DNA of 64,000 nt, from positions 11,516,001 to 11,580,000 of the forward strand of contig OX467088.1 of NCBI GenBank assembly GCA_950106755.1, written 5' to 3'. The stretch's first letter is position 1. Every line of letters starts with the position of its first letter. Of the stretch, positions 1-9,733 are shown piece after piece. Made by a program: the position numbers and the translations under genes. The notes beneath the pieces are model-generated. The model did not search any database, was not told the DNA's origin, and saw only the letters and a list, made by a program, of their open reading frames with translations. The stretch is from Climacium dendroides. Its lineage: Eukaryota > Streptophyta > Bryopsida > Hypnales > Climaciaceae.

Positions 1-383
1 GGAGCTCAAAAAAGGCATGTAGGAGTTACCATTTCAAATGCTTTTCTATTGAGTCCATGCCCCCTTTGTATGGGCCTACAGTTTTGGGCATGAAAAACTA
101 AAATATATTCTCCTAGTAGAAAAAAAACTCAGATTTTATTTTCCACCTTATTTCACTTCATTTTACTCATCTAAATTTTCACACAATGTGGCCACATGGA
201 AGACCCTACACTGCTAATGTTGACAATGTAAGTTGCTACTACCTACATAGGAATAGGAAGGAGTCGGTTGGCAATTCTTTGTAATGTCGTCTGAGTAAGA
301 AGCATATATTGTTGTTGAGGTACAACCTGTGAGGAGCAAGGGTCTGCAATTGCTTTGTTTGTAAGCGATGTTCTCCGATTCAT
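1..383. other. AT-rich intergenic sequence, no gene seen
   Basis: AT-rich sequence with short open frames only. I see no coding pattern, RNA gene or inverted repeat that I can support here. Confidence 0.5.
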
Positions 384-432
384 TTCCCTGAGAATGTTCC
401 CTGAGAATGTTCCCTGAGAATTTCCCTGAGAA
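384..432. repeat. 13-bp tandem repeat, about four units
   Basis: The unit TTCCCTGAGAATG is repeated about four times head to tail, with the last unit slightly shortened. It lies about 160 bp upstream of the tRNA gene. No function is evident. Confidence 0.85.
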
Positions 433-594
433 TAAATACAAGAGACGAACCTTTCTCGTCCCTAAAGGAAGCAGTTTATGCCGACATGAGGGACCAATAA
501 CACTGAATATAAATTACTTCGGTATCGATAGAGAAGCAGCTCCGCCTGAGATTCCTGGAGCCTTCCGAGCTTCGCTATGGGGTCGCAGCGATGG

Positions 595-668
595 GTTTTC
601 GTGGTGTAGTTGGTTATCACATCAGTCTAACACACTGAAGGTCTCCGGTTCGAACCCGGGCGAAAACA
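595..668 (+). tRNA. tRNA-Val (anticodon AAC)
   Basis: A full cloverleaf can be folded. The 7-bp acceptor stem pairs 595-601 with 661-667 and the discriminator is A at 668. The D arm is at 604-620. The anticodon stem pairs 622-626 with 634-638 around the loop CTAACAC, giving anticodon AAC at 629-631 (read as IAC after editing, valine). The T arm 644-660 has the loop TTCGAAC and matches a canonical Pol III B box. No intron is present and CCA is not encoded, as expected for a nuclear tRNA. A T run follows at 676-680. The stems show no mismatches beyond one G-T pair in the T stem, so the gene looks functional. Confidence 0.93.
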
Positions 669-675
669 TGTCTCC

Positions 676-680
676 TTTTT
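676..680 (+). terminator. Pol III T-run terminator of tRNA-Val
   Basis: Five consecutive T residues begin 8 bases after the tRNA 3' end, the usual RNA polymerase III stop signal. Confidence 0.75.
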
Positions 681-689
681 ATATCCTCG

Positions 690-1392
690 GAACCTCGAGG
701 GTTCGTTATGGACCTCTCTCTAGTCGTGCTTGCAAACTATTTAGATTAGTTTTGGAGCGGGAATCAAAAAGTAGTTTACAATCTTTTCAAAATTAGAATT
801 GCTTTTGAAATGGACCTTGCTCTCTAATCTTGCTCTCTAATCTTGCTCACAAACTATTTAGATTCTTTTTCGACCTCTCCCTACAAGCTTGCTCGCAAAC
901 TATTTAGATTCTTTTTCGACCTCTTCCTACAAGCTTGCTCGCAAACTATTTAGATTCTTTTTCGACCTCTTCCTACAAGCTTGCTCGCAAACTATTTAGA
1001 TTCTTTTTCGACCTCTTCCTACAAGTTTGCTTGCAAACTATTTAGATTCTTTTTGGACCTCTTCTTGCAAGTTTGCTTGCAAGCAAACTATTTAGATTAG
1101 TTTTGTATCATTGGAACCTCAAGGGCAGATTTCTATATGGAGTGGGAATTGGAAAGCACTTCACAAGTTTTTCAAAATTGGAATTGCTTTCGCCATGGAC
1201 CTCTCTCTAATCTTGCTCACAAATTATTTAGATTTATTTTGGACCTCTCCCTACAAGCTTGCTTGCAAACTATTTAGATTAGTTTTGTATCATTGAAACC
1301 TCAAGGGCGGATTTTTATGTAGAATGGGAATCAAAAAGTAGTTTATAAGGTTTTTTAGAATTGAAATTGCTTTTGCCATGGACCTCTCTATA
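690..1392. repeat. Higher-order repeat block with a 46-bp tandem array
   Basis: Between about 843 and 1090 a 46-bp unit, recognisable by AAACTATTTAGATTC followed by GACCTCTTCCTACAAGCTTG, is repeated about five times with few changes. The flanks at 720-840, 1100-1260 and 1270-1392 hold longer related units that share ACCTCAAGGGC, GGAATTGCTTT and ATGGACCTCTCTCTA. The block begins just after the tRNA gene. Short open frames here are by-products of the repeat. Confidence 0.85.
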
Positions 1393-2160
1393 ATAATCTT
1401 ACTTGCAAACCATTCAAATTCTTCTCAAACCAATATTGCAAAGTTTCAGAAAATATTATGTCATCTACAAAGTTTGACTAATTTTGACACTCTAGAAGTC
1501 CACTCAAAGAATCCATACCTTAAATTAGATTGACTGTTTTATTTGTTATTGTGAGATCTCCTAGACTATGCGTCCTCAATCATGTTCATGGTACAATTAG
1601 AAAGCACTTTGTGAGGAGGTGTGCACAGGCTCTGTTTTGTGGCATTGGGACCTATAGTATGAAAAGTATTGAATTTTGAAGTTTATATGAATAAAATAAT
1701 TTTAAAAATTACTTATATTTTTCTTTTGACTATGGCAACTACACAAGGCACACTAGTTCAAATTGTAATTACAAACTATAATAATCTTGCTTGCAAACTA
1801 TTCACATTCTTCCCATGAAAATAATGTAAAGTTCCAAAAAACATTATGTCTTTTATAAAGTTTGATTGATTTTGACACTTGAAAGTCCACCCTAAGAATC
1901 CATACTTTAAGTTAGATTGCTTGTTTTGTTTGTTGCTATGAGATCTCCTAGACTGTACATCCTTGGGCCATGTTCATGGTACAATTAGATAACACTTTTG
2001 TGAGGAGGGGTGCACAAGCTTTATTTTGTGGCATTGGGACCTATAGTATGAAAGTTATTGAATTTTGAAATTTATATGAATTAAAAAATTACTTATATTT
2101 TCATTTTGACAATGGCAATAGCACATGACATACTAGTACAAACTGTAATTGTAAATTCCA
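1393..2160 (+). repeat. Family A dispersed repeat, head-to-tail dimer
   Basis: Two units with a period of about 388 bp (1393-1780 and 1781-2160) share a common order of motifs: TTAAATTAGATTG or TTAAGTTAGATTG, GAGATCTCCTAGAC, GGCATTGGGACCTATAGTATG, then a TATGGCAACT or CAATGGCAAT segment ending CACACTAGT or CATACTAGT. The same core recurs at 20555-21095, 24640-25405 and 46222-46487. The right end, CTAG followed by T with a short imperfect hairpin just inside it, resembles a non-autonomous Helitron. That assignment is an inference. Confidence 0.75.
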
Positions 2161-3289
2161 TTACAACAAATGTTGCTATACTTGTATTTCAAATTCCTCG
2201 TAGTTACATTCTTACAATCTCTCATATTGATAATACAATTGAATGGTCAAAGCTTATGATCTTTTGCATTAGAACATATCTATGAGATTCCTTGACAATC
2301 TCCCACATTGCATATACAATTGAATGGTCAAATCTCATCTCATGATCTTTACATTGTAACATTCCCATAAGATCTTGTGGATGGTCACAATAATACTTCT
2401 TTTAACCTAGAGAAAAAATTCTAATATTTTACATATCCAATTTTTCTTTTAAAATCACAAACTTGTTGGATGCTAAAAGGTTAGATATTGTTGAAGTAAA
2501 AGATGTCTACTTTACAAATTTTGGAAAGGTACAATTCTTGACTATAATTCTAAGATCTGCTACTTTTTTGAGATTTATTTTGAAAAAAGAAAATGTGAGC
2601 ATTGACAATTCTTGAATTTTTAGTGTATTGAATTTCAATTGTTTTTATTGTTAGCAATGGAAGGCGAAATTAAAAGATCTCACCAAAATGAAGTATTTGT
2701 TTCAGAAAATGAAATTTGGCATACAGTAGTCGGTCTACATTGTGATAGAATACAATGTTGCCTTGAATTCTTAGGGAGGAGCAACAGTTTTCTGACAGGC
2801 TTTTTTTCTTTCTCTAAGATTACCTGGAGGCTTGGGAAGGACTTCAAGGATATTCAAAGGATGTGAAGATGATTCCTTGAAACCGTGCAGTTTCCATGCG
2901 CTTCAACAATATTCAAATAAAGTTGTTTAATCAAATATATTTGAATTTTAAGAAGTATAACTCGTTAAGAAGTATAACTCGTTTAGTTGTTTAAGAATCA
3001 GATCAACATCAAGGAGAAACTCTTCTATTTCCTCTCCGAAGGAAAAATACTGTGCACTCACATGCCTTTTGGCTACACTTTGGGATAAAATAATCTTTAA
3101 CTTGAGAGATGAGCAGCTGAGATCACTTTCACAATCAGGTTAAACACAGCGAGGGACGAGCGATGAGACAAAACTGGAACGAGTACAAAGTACAGCCTGC
3201 TCCAATCAGACCTGATTCAAAGAAAAGGCAGGCCTGCCAATTAAGGGGCCTAAGATTTCAAATTCCCGCAGGATAACATCATGATTCGG
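2161..3289. other. AT-rich intergenic sequence with a short tandem duplication
   Basis: Two related segments at about 2205-2290 and 2293-2370 share ACAATTGAATGGTCAAA and ATGATCTTT. GAAGTATAACTCGTT is doubled near 2953-2985. The remainder is AT-rich with no gene I can support. Confidence 0.55.
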
Positions 3290-3624
3290 CTTCTTATCAA
3301 AAAAAAAGCCGGTCTATACAGAGATCATTACAATGAACTAACGGAACATGCGCCATCAAATGCACGACAAAAGAAGTGGCATCGGAATTCGGGATCACCA
3401 AGTCTCTACATTGCCTAGAGGATGGCAGGCTGGTTTGCAATGAGGTGAGAGGTGCTTGCAAGGACACCCTCAAACAGCAATCGGGATCGTAGCTGCCCTG
3501 AGATAGGAAAAATTAAGGAAAAACGGAGGAAAATCCCCCACGCCATGGCAATGAGTTGCACAACCCGAGAAGGCAGCTACAAGTAAAACCGTGACATTTG
3601 TCCAAATTAATAAAGCGGCTTCAA
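3290..3624 (-). other. Probable 3' UTR / downstream sequence of oxygenase-like gene copy 1
   Basis: This stretch follows the stop codon of the minus-strand gene. It aligns in patches with 38025-38324 behind copy 2, for example TCTACATTGCCT, CAGCAATC and TACAGAGAT..CATTACAATG, so it belongs to the same duplication. It is much more diverged than exons 1-4. No clear polyadenylation signal could be fixed. Confidence 0.55.
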
Positions 3625-6169
3625 TCATCCCACTTGATTGGCGGAAACTAGCTCTTCCACATAGTCCAACAAAACTTGGTCGTACAACTTTTTGAGCCTC
3701 TCCAGGGCCCTCTCCTTGTCCCGCTCTGGCGCAGTCTCCAGTTGGAAGTGCAACCCGATGAACCGTTGGAATCCACCCTCAGCATCGAACTGCAAGCGTG
3801 AATAAAAACCAAAAAAATGTCCATCAAGATCATCGCATAAAACACAAATCAAATTGCAAGAATTAAGATTCCCGCTTAACATCCACATTCAACAGAAGGC
3901 ACGAACACGTGGCAAGGCAGAATAACGAAAAACACTACAGTTCAGAGAGTAAGCAAAAATATGACAACCCGTACCTGAGCTCGCCCTCCAGCTTCGAAGG
4001 CCGCTTTCGCCAACCCACTGATGTCCACTTTGTGTCCAACCACCTGTGGTTTCCCTGTTGGAACAGGCTTCCCTTTAGAACGCAAGTAATCATAAACGGT
4101 CTTCACCGCGAAACGCTGATCCTCCATCACTGCACCCTTCGCAGGATAGTGGCCCTCCTCACCGCCAACATGCGGGGCTCCTGTCACTTCATCAGAACTA
4201 TGGGGAATTACTTGGGGCAATAAAAAGAAAAAAGAAAAATCACGCAACAATAAATCAACAAATACATCGAACATCATGCTCTCAAGGGACAACACTCATT
4301 GCAAACATGCAACAAGTCCAAAACACTCCAAACAAAAACAAAAACAGAAACAAAATCAACGCCACCAGTTCACAGCCTTACAAGCAAGCATCCCATGTTG
4401 ACCTTGACCGCCCTCCACCAATGCCAGCTCGCTGTCCTGCGCAGCGGACCAACCCGGCTCGTAAGCTTCCAAAAAAGCCTGCTTCGCTTTGTTCGGAAGG
4501 TCGTGAGGATGAACGAACGGCACGCCCGCAGGCCAATCCATCTCCGCTCGAAGAACCGCACACGGACTGTCCAGCGAGGTCAGGTGCTGCTCCTCGCACT
4601 CCTTCAAGTTGCAGTAACGAATCTTCAAACCCTTACGGTCCGCGATCTCCTGCACTCGTTCCTTCAGCACGCGCTGCGCCTCAAGACGTAACCTCTTCGA
4701 TGGAGCAAGGGGTTTCCCTCGAGAAACTTGCTTCTTACGCTTCATCGCCGCCTTCAGTTGAGCTGTAGCTGGAACAAAAACTACACATACAAATAAATAC
4801 AATTAGACATCAGGCATCGCGGAACGGAAATTGCGCACTACCACATGCACTACACGCTCTTCGACCGATCACACCAGAAACACACGGGGAACCATCTCAA
4901 TCAACCCTCCAAACATACGATCACGCTTCGGACTCCATGGCGCATTCAGCTGCGCTTCCCTCAAAAACACGGCTTCCTTCAGGAACAGGGACCCGTCACG
5001 CTGGGCACAACAGAAAAGGAACACACACGCACCTTCCAGCGGAGCCGCAAACGAAAAAGTCGGAACACCGGGACGAGACAACAGCTGATCCATCGGATGC
5101 GAACGAAGCATGAAGTCGTGCACAGCCACAGGCTGCTGGAAAGGACCCCCCACCGGATGACCCGCAGCAGTCATCGCAGAACAGTGAAGGATCGCGGTCG
5201 CGCGAGGCATCAACTTGAAAGACACGCTGCAACGACCCAAAGACATCGAACCCTGAGACGGACTCAGGTCCACATTGTGGTCCGTTCGATGCACAGTCGG
5301 ACTCACGTAACCTCCGGTCGCCTGATACAGGGACATCCCAGAGAACAAAACCATGTCCTGCGGACCCAAGTCCGCGTCCACCACGAACCAACGACCCTGC
5401 AGGTCGCGGATTTGGAGACCCGCCTTGTCCGACTTCACCAGAGTCAAAAGACCTTTGTCGGCATCCTCTTCGTACATCGGAAGCGCACCTTGCTCCACGC
5501 TCATCATGTTCGCAGACGGGTGAGCTCCGGGTCTGAAACCAGGCAGGCCACGGGTCAATTCGACACTCGAAAAGATCAAAACACGAACACAAACACTTCA
5601 CATTCCCCCAAACCATACCTGTTGTGACACATACTGGTCAGCACCGAGGTCGCCATCTCCCCAGTCTTCAGCGGAACATTGTCCAGCAGATCCGTGAAAG
5701 AAAAGCTACGAAGCTCCAGCGAGCAAGCTATGGCATCCAAGATCACGCGGGTCGCATTCCCCAGGGAAGCGAACAGTTCGGGAAGACCCGTCGGAGGCAG
5801 CTCCGAAGACGCACCTCCTTCCACATTCGACCTCCCGGGTCGAAAATCGTACACCTCCCTCGTATGCTGAGGCTCCGCGTAGTACCCAACCGTCCGGTTC
5901 CAATTCTGAGGGTCATCCGCGTGGACCGTGTCCGCTCCCACCATGGGTTTCGAATGGAAGAACATACGCACCGAGTCCAGCACGCATCGCAGCAGCACGT
6001 CGTCCGAGCGGGGCACTTGGATGATGGCCGCGTTGAAGTTCCGCAGGGACTGGGACAGGCACGCCACAGCGTGCTTGTAATGTTCCGAAGGCAGGCCATC
6101 GACAGCGACTAAATCCGTCAGCTTGATACGGGCTGGGGATGAAATACCCGCTGCTGCCATCGCGCCCAT
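3625..6169 (-). CDS. 2OG-Fe(II) oxygenase-like protein, five exons, copy 1
   Basis: Exons on the minus strand, in transcript order, are 6169-5619, 5532-4886, 4768-4382, 4210-3975 and 3789-3625. All four introns (86-185 bp) begin GT and end AG, and the joined frame encodes 661 residues. The ATG was chosen because an in-frame TAA lies six codons upstream and both copies share it. Residues 1-184 resemble the N-terminal part of plant non-haem oxygenases. Residues about 195-295 carry the jelly-roll core: GLLTLVKSDKAGLQI, then HR at 265-266 and R-x-S at 284-286, which fit the distal iron-ligand His and the 2-oxoglutarate-binding Arg/Ser. The expected first ligand pair H-x-D is D-x-D here (207-209), so activity is uncertain. 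Residues about 400-661 are basic at first (KRKK) and contain PFVHPHDLPNKAK and a charged C-terminal helix; I do not recognise this part. No signal peptide is seen. The gene structure is secure; the family name is inference and the substrate is unknown. Confidence 0.85.
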
Positions 6170-7140
6170 GCACGCGCAGACTCCTTAACAATAATACACC
6201 TATTCTTAACTGTTCCTAACGACACATGAGAATCCAGCACTCTCCTGCACGATAAATAATTATAAAAAAAAAATGAAGTAATTATGATTCTCAAATCTGT
6301 TTCCCGTGCAAATCTACCTTTTTGTTGACAAGAACTGCTAAAGGTGCAGAAAGTCAGATCGAAATAAACCTTATAAAATCCTCTACAGCGTTGTCCCTAA
6401 AATCCCAGCCCTAATCCTGAAGACATACTCCTGTTCGGTTCTACTCCCAATAAAAACAGGAACAACTTTTAGACGGCTGGTTTACCCCAGGGGCAGAAGC
6501 TCGTATCTTCAAGAATATATGACAATGCGCGACTTAAATGTCGCAACCCGGTTCCACTATGATACTCAAAACTCAATCCGTCGATGAAATATTGTCGCAA
6601 GACTTATTGCGTAGCTCGTGTCGTCAATTCCAATGAATAGCCTCTCAATCTCTGCCTTCTCCATTTCTCGGATTTTGTGGATTGAAAACTTTGAGCTATG
6701 AAAGCTACGTCGGATTGCTCGGTATGAATTTCCAGCTTAAAGCAGCTAGCAAACGTTTCCAAGTCCATAAGAAACTCAAGCAACTCGAAACTCTGAGCGC
6801 TTAACCACAGCTGCGGTTCCAATCATCAGCACTCGTAAACAGCAGCACCATCCAAAGCCTCTCGAAAAGAAAAAATACAAGAGAGTTGATTTGGAAAGAA
6901 TGCCTTGAGTTCCTCGGTCTATTCCAAGAGAACAAAAAACAAATTGCACGCTCGTGCGTAATGCGTACTCTAACGCAAAAACTTCAACGAGACACAATGT
7001 AGTCACGATTGCTGAGCATAAATTTCCAGCTTAAGACAGCGAGTAAACGGTCCGTGGCCATGCAGGTTGAGGAATCAGAATTTCTCGCACTTAATTTTCA
7101 GCTGCGGTGCCAATCACAGCCTAAAACATGTTTTCTACCA
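6170..7140 (-). promoter_or_regulatory. 5' leader / upstream region of copy 1 with conserved non-coding blocks
   Basis: The first 75 bases upstream of the ATG are identical to copy 2, after which similarity falls but stays alignable. A block at 6600-6840 is about 90% similar to 41365-41580. Single-base indels between copies break any shared reading frame, so it is probably non-coding, either a 5' UTR exon or a control region. A diverged second version of its core (GAATTTCCAGCTTAAAG and GCTGCGGT) lies at about 7010-7125, giving copy 1 two of these blocks. The transcription start could not be placed. Confidence 0.5.
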
Positions 7141-8270
7141 GTCAGGTCGGATTCGAAGCGTTTGAATAGAAAATTCACGAGACCTGATCTTGGAAGAAAC
7201 AATAATGCCTCCGCTGCTCTAAACAAAGGCCTGCGATCCTGGAGAATATCAAAATCCTCTCCATGCATGATTTTAATCGCTCATCCGAAGTGACGCGTAC
7301 TCTCTCTCTCTCTCTCCCTCTCTCTTCCCCTCACCAAGAAAGAATTCCGACAGGTCACTTCCAATCACCAAGACCTAGATTGCACTCACGTCATGACCCG
7401 AGCCCACCACTCCTGAGAATAAATAAAACTACAAAGAACCGCTCCTCCTCCTCCTCTCTTTTTTTTCTCTCTCTCTCTCTCTCGATCCTTCACAGCACAC
7501 AAGCACAGCTCCTCACATACACTCCATCCCTTTCACCACACTCTTCTCCAAGAAACCGAGGAGAATAAAGAACACTCAACCCCAACACTCAGCCCGGGTC
7601 ATCGCTTCAACCACACACAAACCGCCATGATTACTAACGAGCGCAACAACCAAAGCTGCATAAATTCTCTCAAGCAAATAAACAGTCGCTCGTGTTCGAT
7701 GTCCTGGTGGCCCCGGCGTCCCCCTGGCGTCCAGGGCGCCAGGCCAGCAGCCGCAGTAGCAGCAGAAGCAGAAGCAGCAGCAGCGCCCAACTGAAGCGTG
7801 AGTTACAAACTACTCCCCTCAGTCCCTTCCGTGCCGAGCTCAAGCGCGCGAGCACACAACACTCTGCCTGGCTGTGCGTCCGTCTCTTTTTCGTTTGACG
7901 TGCGCTTTTCCGGCCCTGCTGCTGGGTGCCAGATTCGGCTGGTGCCGCCACTCACCGGCACTGGCTGATCGTTGCCAGCAGACGGCAGCGAGGCGAGCGA
8001 CGCCCCAACTGAAAACCTCGGGAAAAACAACAGCAGGTGAGGGGCAAAAAAAAGCTTGTGCAAATTTCGGCTTAGGGCTGGCTATGGCGGGCAGCGACGA
8101 GGAGAGCGCTGCGACGGACGCCTGCTTCATCGGACGACTCCCCGCTTCACTTGCTCTGGCGAGATGAGCCTTTCATTCGTCCGTGTGGATGAATGTGGAG
8201 AGGTTTGGGGGTTAATTTGGATGAATGTGGAGGAGTTTTGAGTAATTTGGACGAATATGAGAGTCAGTCG
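7141..8270 (-). promoter_or_regulatory. CT-rich and GC-rich upstream region of copy 1
   Basis: (CT)n tracts lie at about 7299-7326 and 7455-7488; on the gene strand they are (GA)n tracts of the kind common in plant promoters and 5' leaders. A GC-rich stretch follows at 7690-8170. Shared landmarks such as GGCTATGGCGGGCAGC (about 8080 and 42329) and a degenerate GGATGAATGTGGA repeat at 8186-8260 tie it to the region upstream of copy 2. The many open frames here overlap on both strands and show no family features, so I do not call them genes. Confidence 0.45.
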
Positions 8271-8388
8271 TTCCTATTTCTCTCGTGCGCTTCCCAACTT
8301 GGTTGGGCAGCAAGCTTGTGACTCACGAACTCGGGGTAGTAAGGTTATTAACTTACCATCCATTTAAGCAATTCCACATACTCTGATA
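8271..8388. other. Short intergenic spacer
   Basis: No feature seen. Confidence 0.4.
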
Positions 8389-8626
8389 TGGCCACGGAGG
8401 ATTGACCCATGTATTGCCCCATCAAACGGTAAATGTAAAAATCGCCCCCTATTTTGTACAACTTAAATTTTGTATTTCTTCCTATTTCCTCACTAATTGA
8501 AGGCCTCTAATTGCAAATATGAATTCAAAATTTGCAAATTTTATCATATACAACAAATAAAAAAATTACAGTGTTTTTTGCATGGATAAAACACACGGCA
8601 ACACATGGGTCAATCCTCCTTGGCCC
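8389..8626. mobile_element. Family F miniature inverted-repeat element, copy 1
   Basis: The left end, starting GGCCACGGAGGATTGACCCA, and the right end, finishing CAATCCTCCTTGGCC, are inverted copies of each other. The interior shares CCCCCTATTTTG and ATTGCAAATATGAATTC with the element at 13388-13644. No clear target duplication was found. Confidence 0.75.
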
Positions 8627-9447
8627 TCTAATACGGAATCAACATTGTATGGGGCTATTTTTTAATGCACTATTAATTGAAAATCGCGAATCTTCCCCCA
8701 AAAAACACAATTCCAAGTCTCTAAATTTGTATAATTAATATTGTGACTTCTTGATACTCAACTTCATGATGTATCCCAAACCGTTTTTCATCATTCACGT
8801 TTACAACATTTTGAATTACTCACATCTCGATATTCCCAAGATTGGTTTGCTCAACACTTGGGCCAATAACTCCACCTAATTCCTTCTAAATAAGCATTCG
8901 TGTATTGTTCCAATCACTAAATATCCTAAAAAAATTCATGAACCTAGTCAAAAAAAAAAAAAGAGTATTCTAAATTTTCCTTCTAGAACTCTAACAATGA
9001 GTATATTGGGTTGGATGGGGGACTTATCCATCTATTCCCATTAGTCTTTGAAACAAACCAGTAGCTAGTTCAAAGCTAGCCGAAGGAATTGGGAAAAAAA
9101 TCCAGTTGCAATTTGAAAACATCAGCAAAAAAAAAATAGTCCAAAAAATCTATAAAATTTTTACTTTGAGTAAAAAAAAATAGAGAAAACAACCGAACCC
9201 TTTTCTTTTTAAAAAAAAGGGTTCAAAGCGTTCAATACAAGACTGAACGAAAGGAAATTAACCGATAAAACTCAAAAAGTTTCCCAAACACTGAATTTTC
9301 CCATTCCTCAGTTGGATGGGCAGTTATCGGTAGCCACCCCCACCATGAGGGGGTGACTGGAGCAGCATCTAGTTCATCTTCTTCTTCCGCAAGAAAGAGA
9401 CTGCGGCGATAAATAATTCAAGCTCACTCGCTGCTACCGAGTAGCTT
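8627..9447. other. AT-rich intergenic sequence, then the pre-insertion site of the copia element
   Basis: Mostly A/T-rich with poly(A) runs. A small perfect palindrome CACCCCC..GGGGGTG sits near 9336-9354. No gene supported. Confidence 0.5.
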
Positions 9448-9452
9448 CCCCC
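9448..9452. repeat. Target-site duplication CCCCC of the copia element (left)
   Basis: Five C residues directly precede the 5' LTR and are matched by CCCCC at 13096-13100 directly after the 3' LTR. Five bases is the usual length for Ty1/copia integration. Confidence 0.85.
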
Positions 9453-9650
9453 TGTTGAGATAAGATAACGATCCCAGTTAACTTAGGTTAAGTGAGACTT
9501 AGGATAAGGTAAAAGTAGATCTCACTACTAGTGACACTACTAGTGATACCTCCTATATATGATCATGTAACCCTAATGGGTGATTACTTTTTGAGAACTT
9601 CTTATTGCATTATATATTTTCTGTGTCTATGCTCTGCTTCCTTCGCAACA
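9453..9650 (+). repeat. 5' LTR of the copia element
   Basis: 198 bp starting TGTTGAGATAAG and ending CTTCGCAACA, with the usual TG...CA termini. I found no difference from the 3' LTR when comparing by eye. TATATATGATC and TTATATATTTT are possible TATA-type signals. Confidence 0.95.
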
Positions 9651-9664
9651 CGTTATCAGCACGA
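9651..9664 (+). other. Putative primer-binding site of the copia element
   Basis: CGTTATCAGCACGA follows the LTR end directly, where the minus-strand primer site is expected. It lacks the common TGGTATCAGAGC form, so the primer tRNA or tRNA fragment is uncertain. Confidence 0.5.
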
Positions 9665-9733
9665 TTTGTCTTTCGTTTTGCTATTCTCTTTTTTCTATTT
9701 TCTTTTCCACTATTGTCTTTAGCTACGATAGCT

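Noticed and set aside
4996..5616. 206-codon minus-strand frame overlapping exon 2
   Set aside because: Wrong frame relative to the spliced gene; cysteine-, serine- and glycine-rich, and it starts inside intron 1.
4356..5627. Long plus-strand frames (130, 153 and 260 codons) opposite the gene
   Set aside because: They are antisense shadows of exons 2-3 on the minus strand; the same frames recur opposite copy 2 because the DNA is nearly identical.
6604..6822. 72-codon minus-strand frame in the 5' region that might be an upstream coding exon
   Set aside because: The matching DNA upstream of copy 2 has single-base indels that break the frame, so the block is conserved but not as protein.
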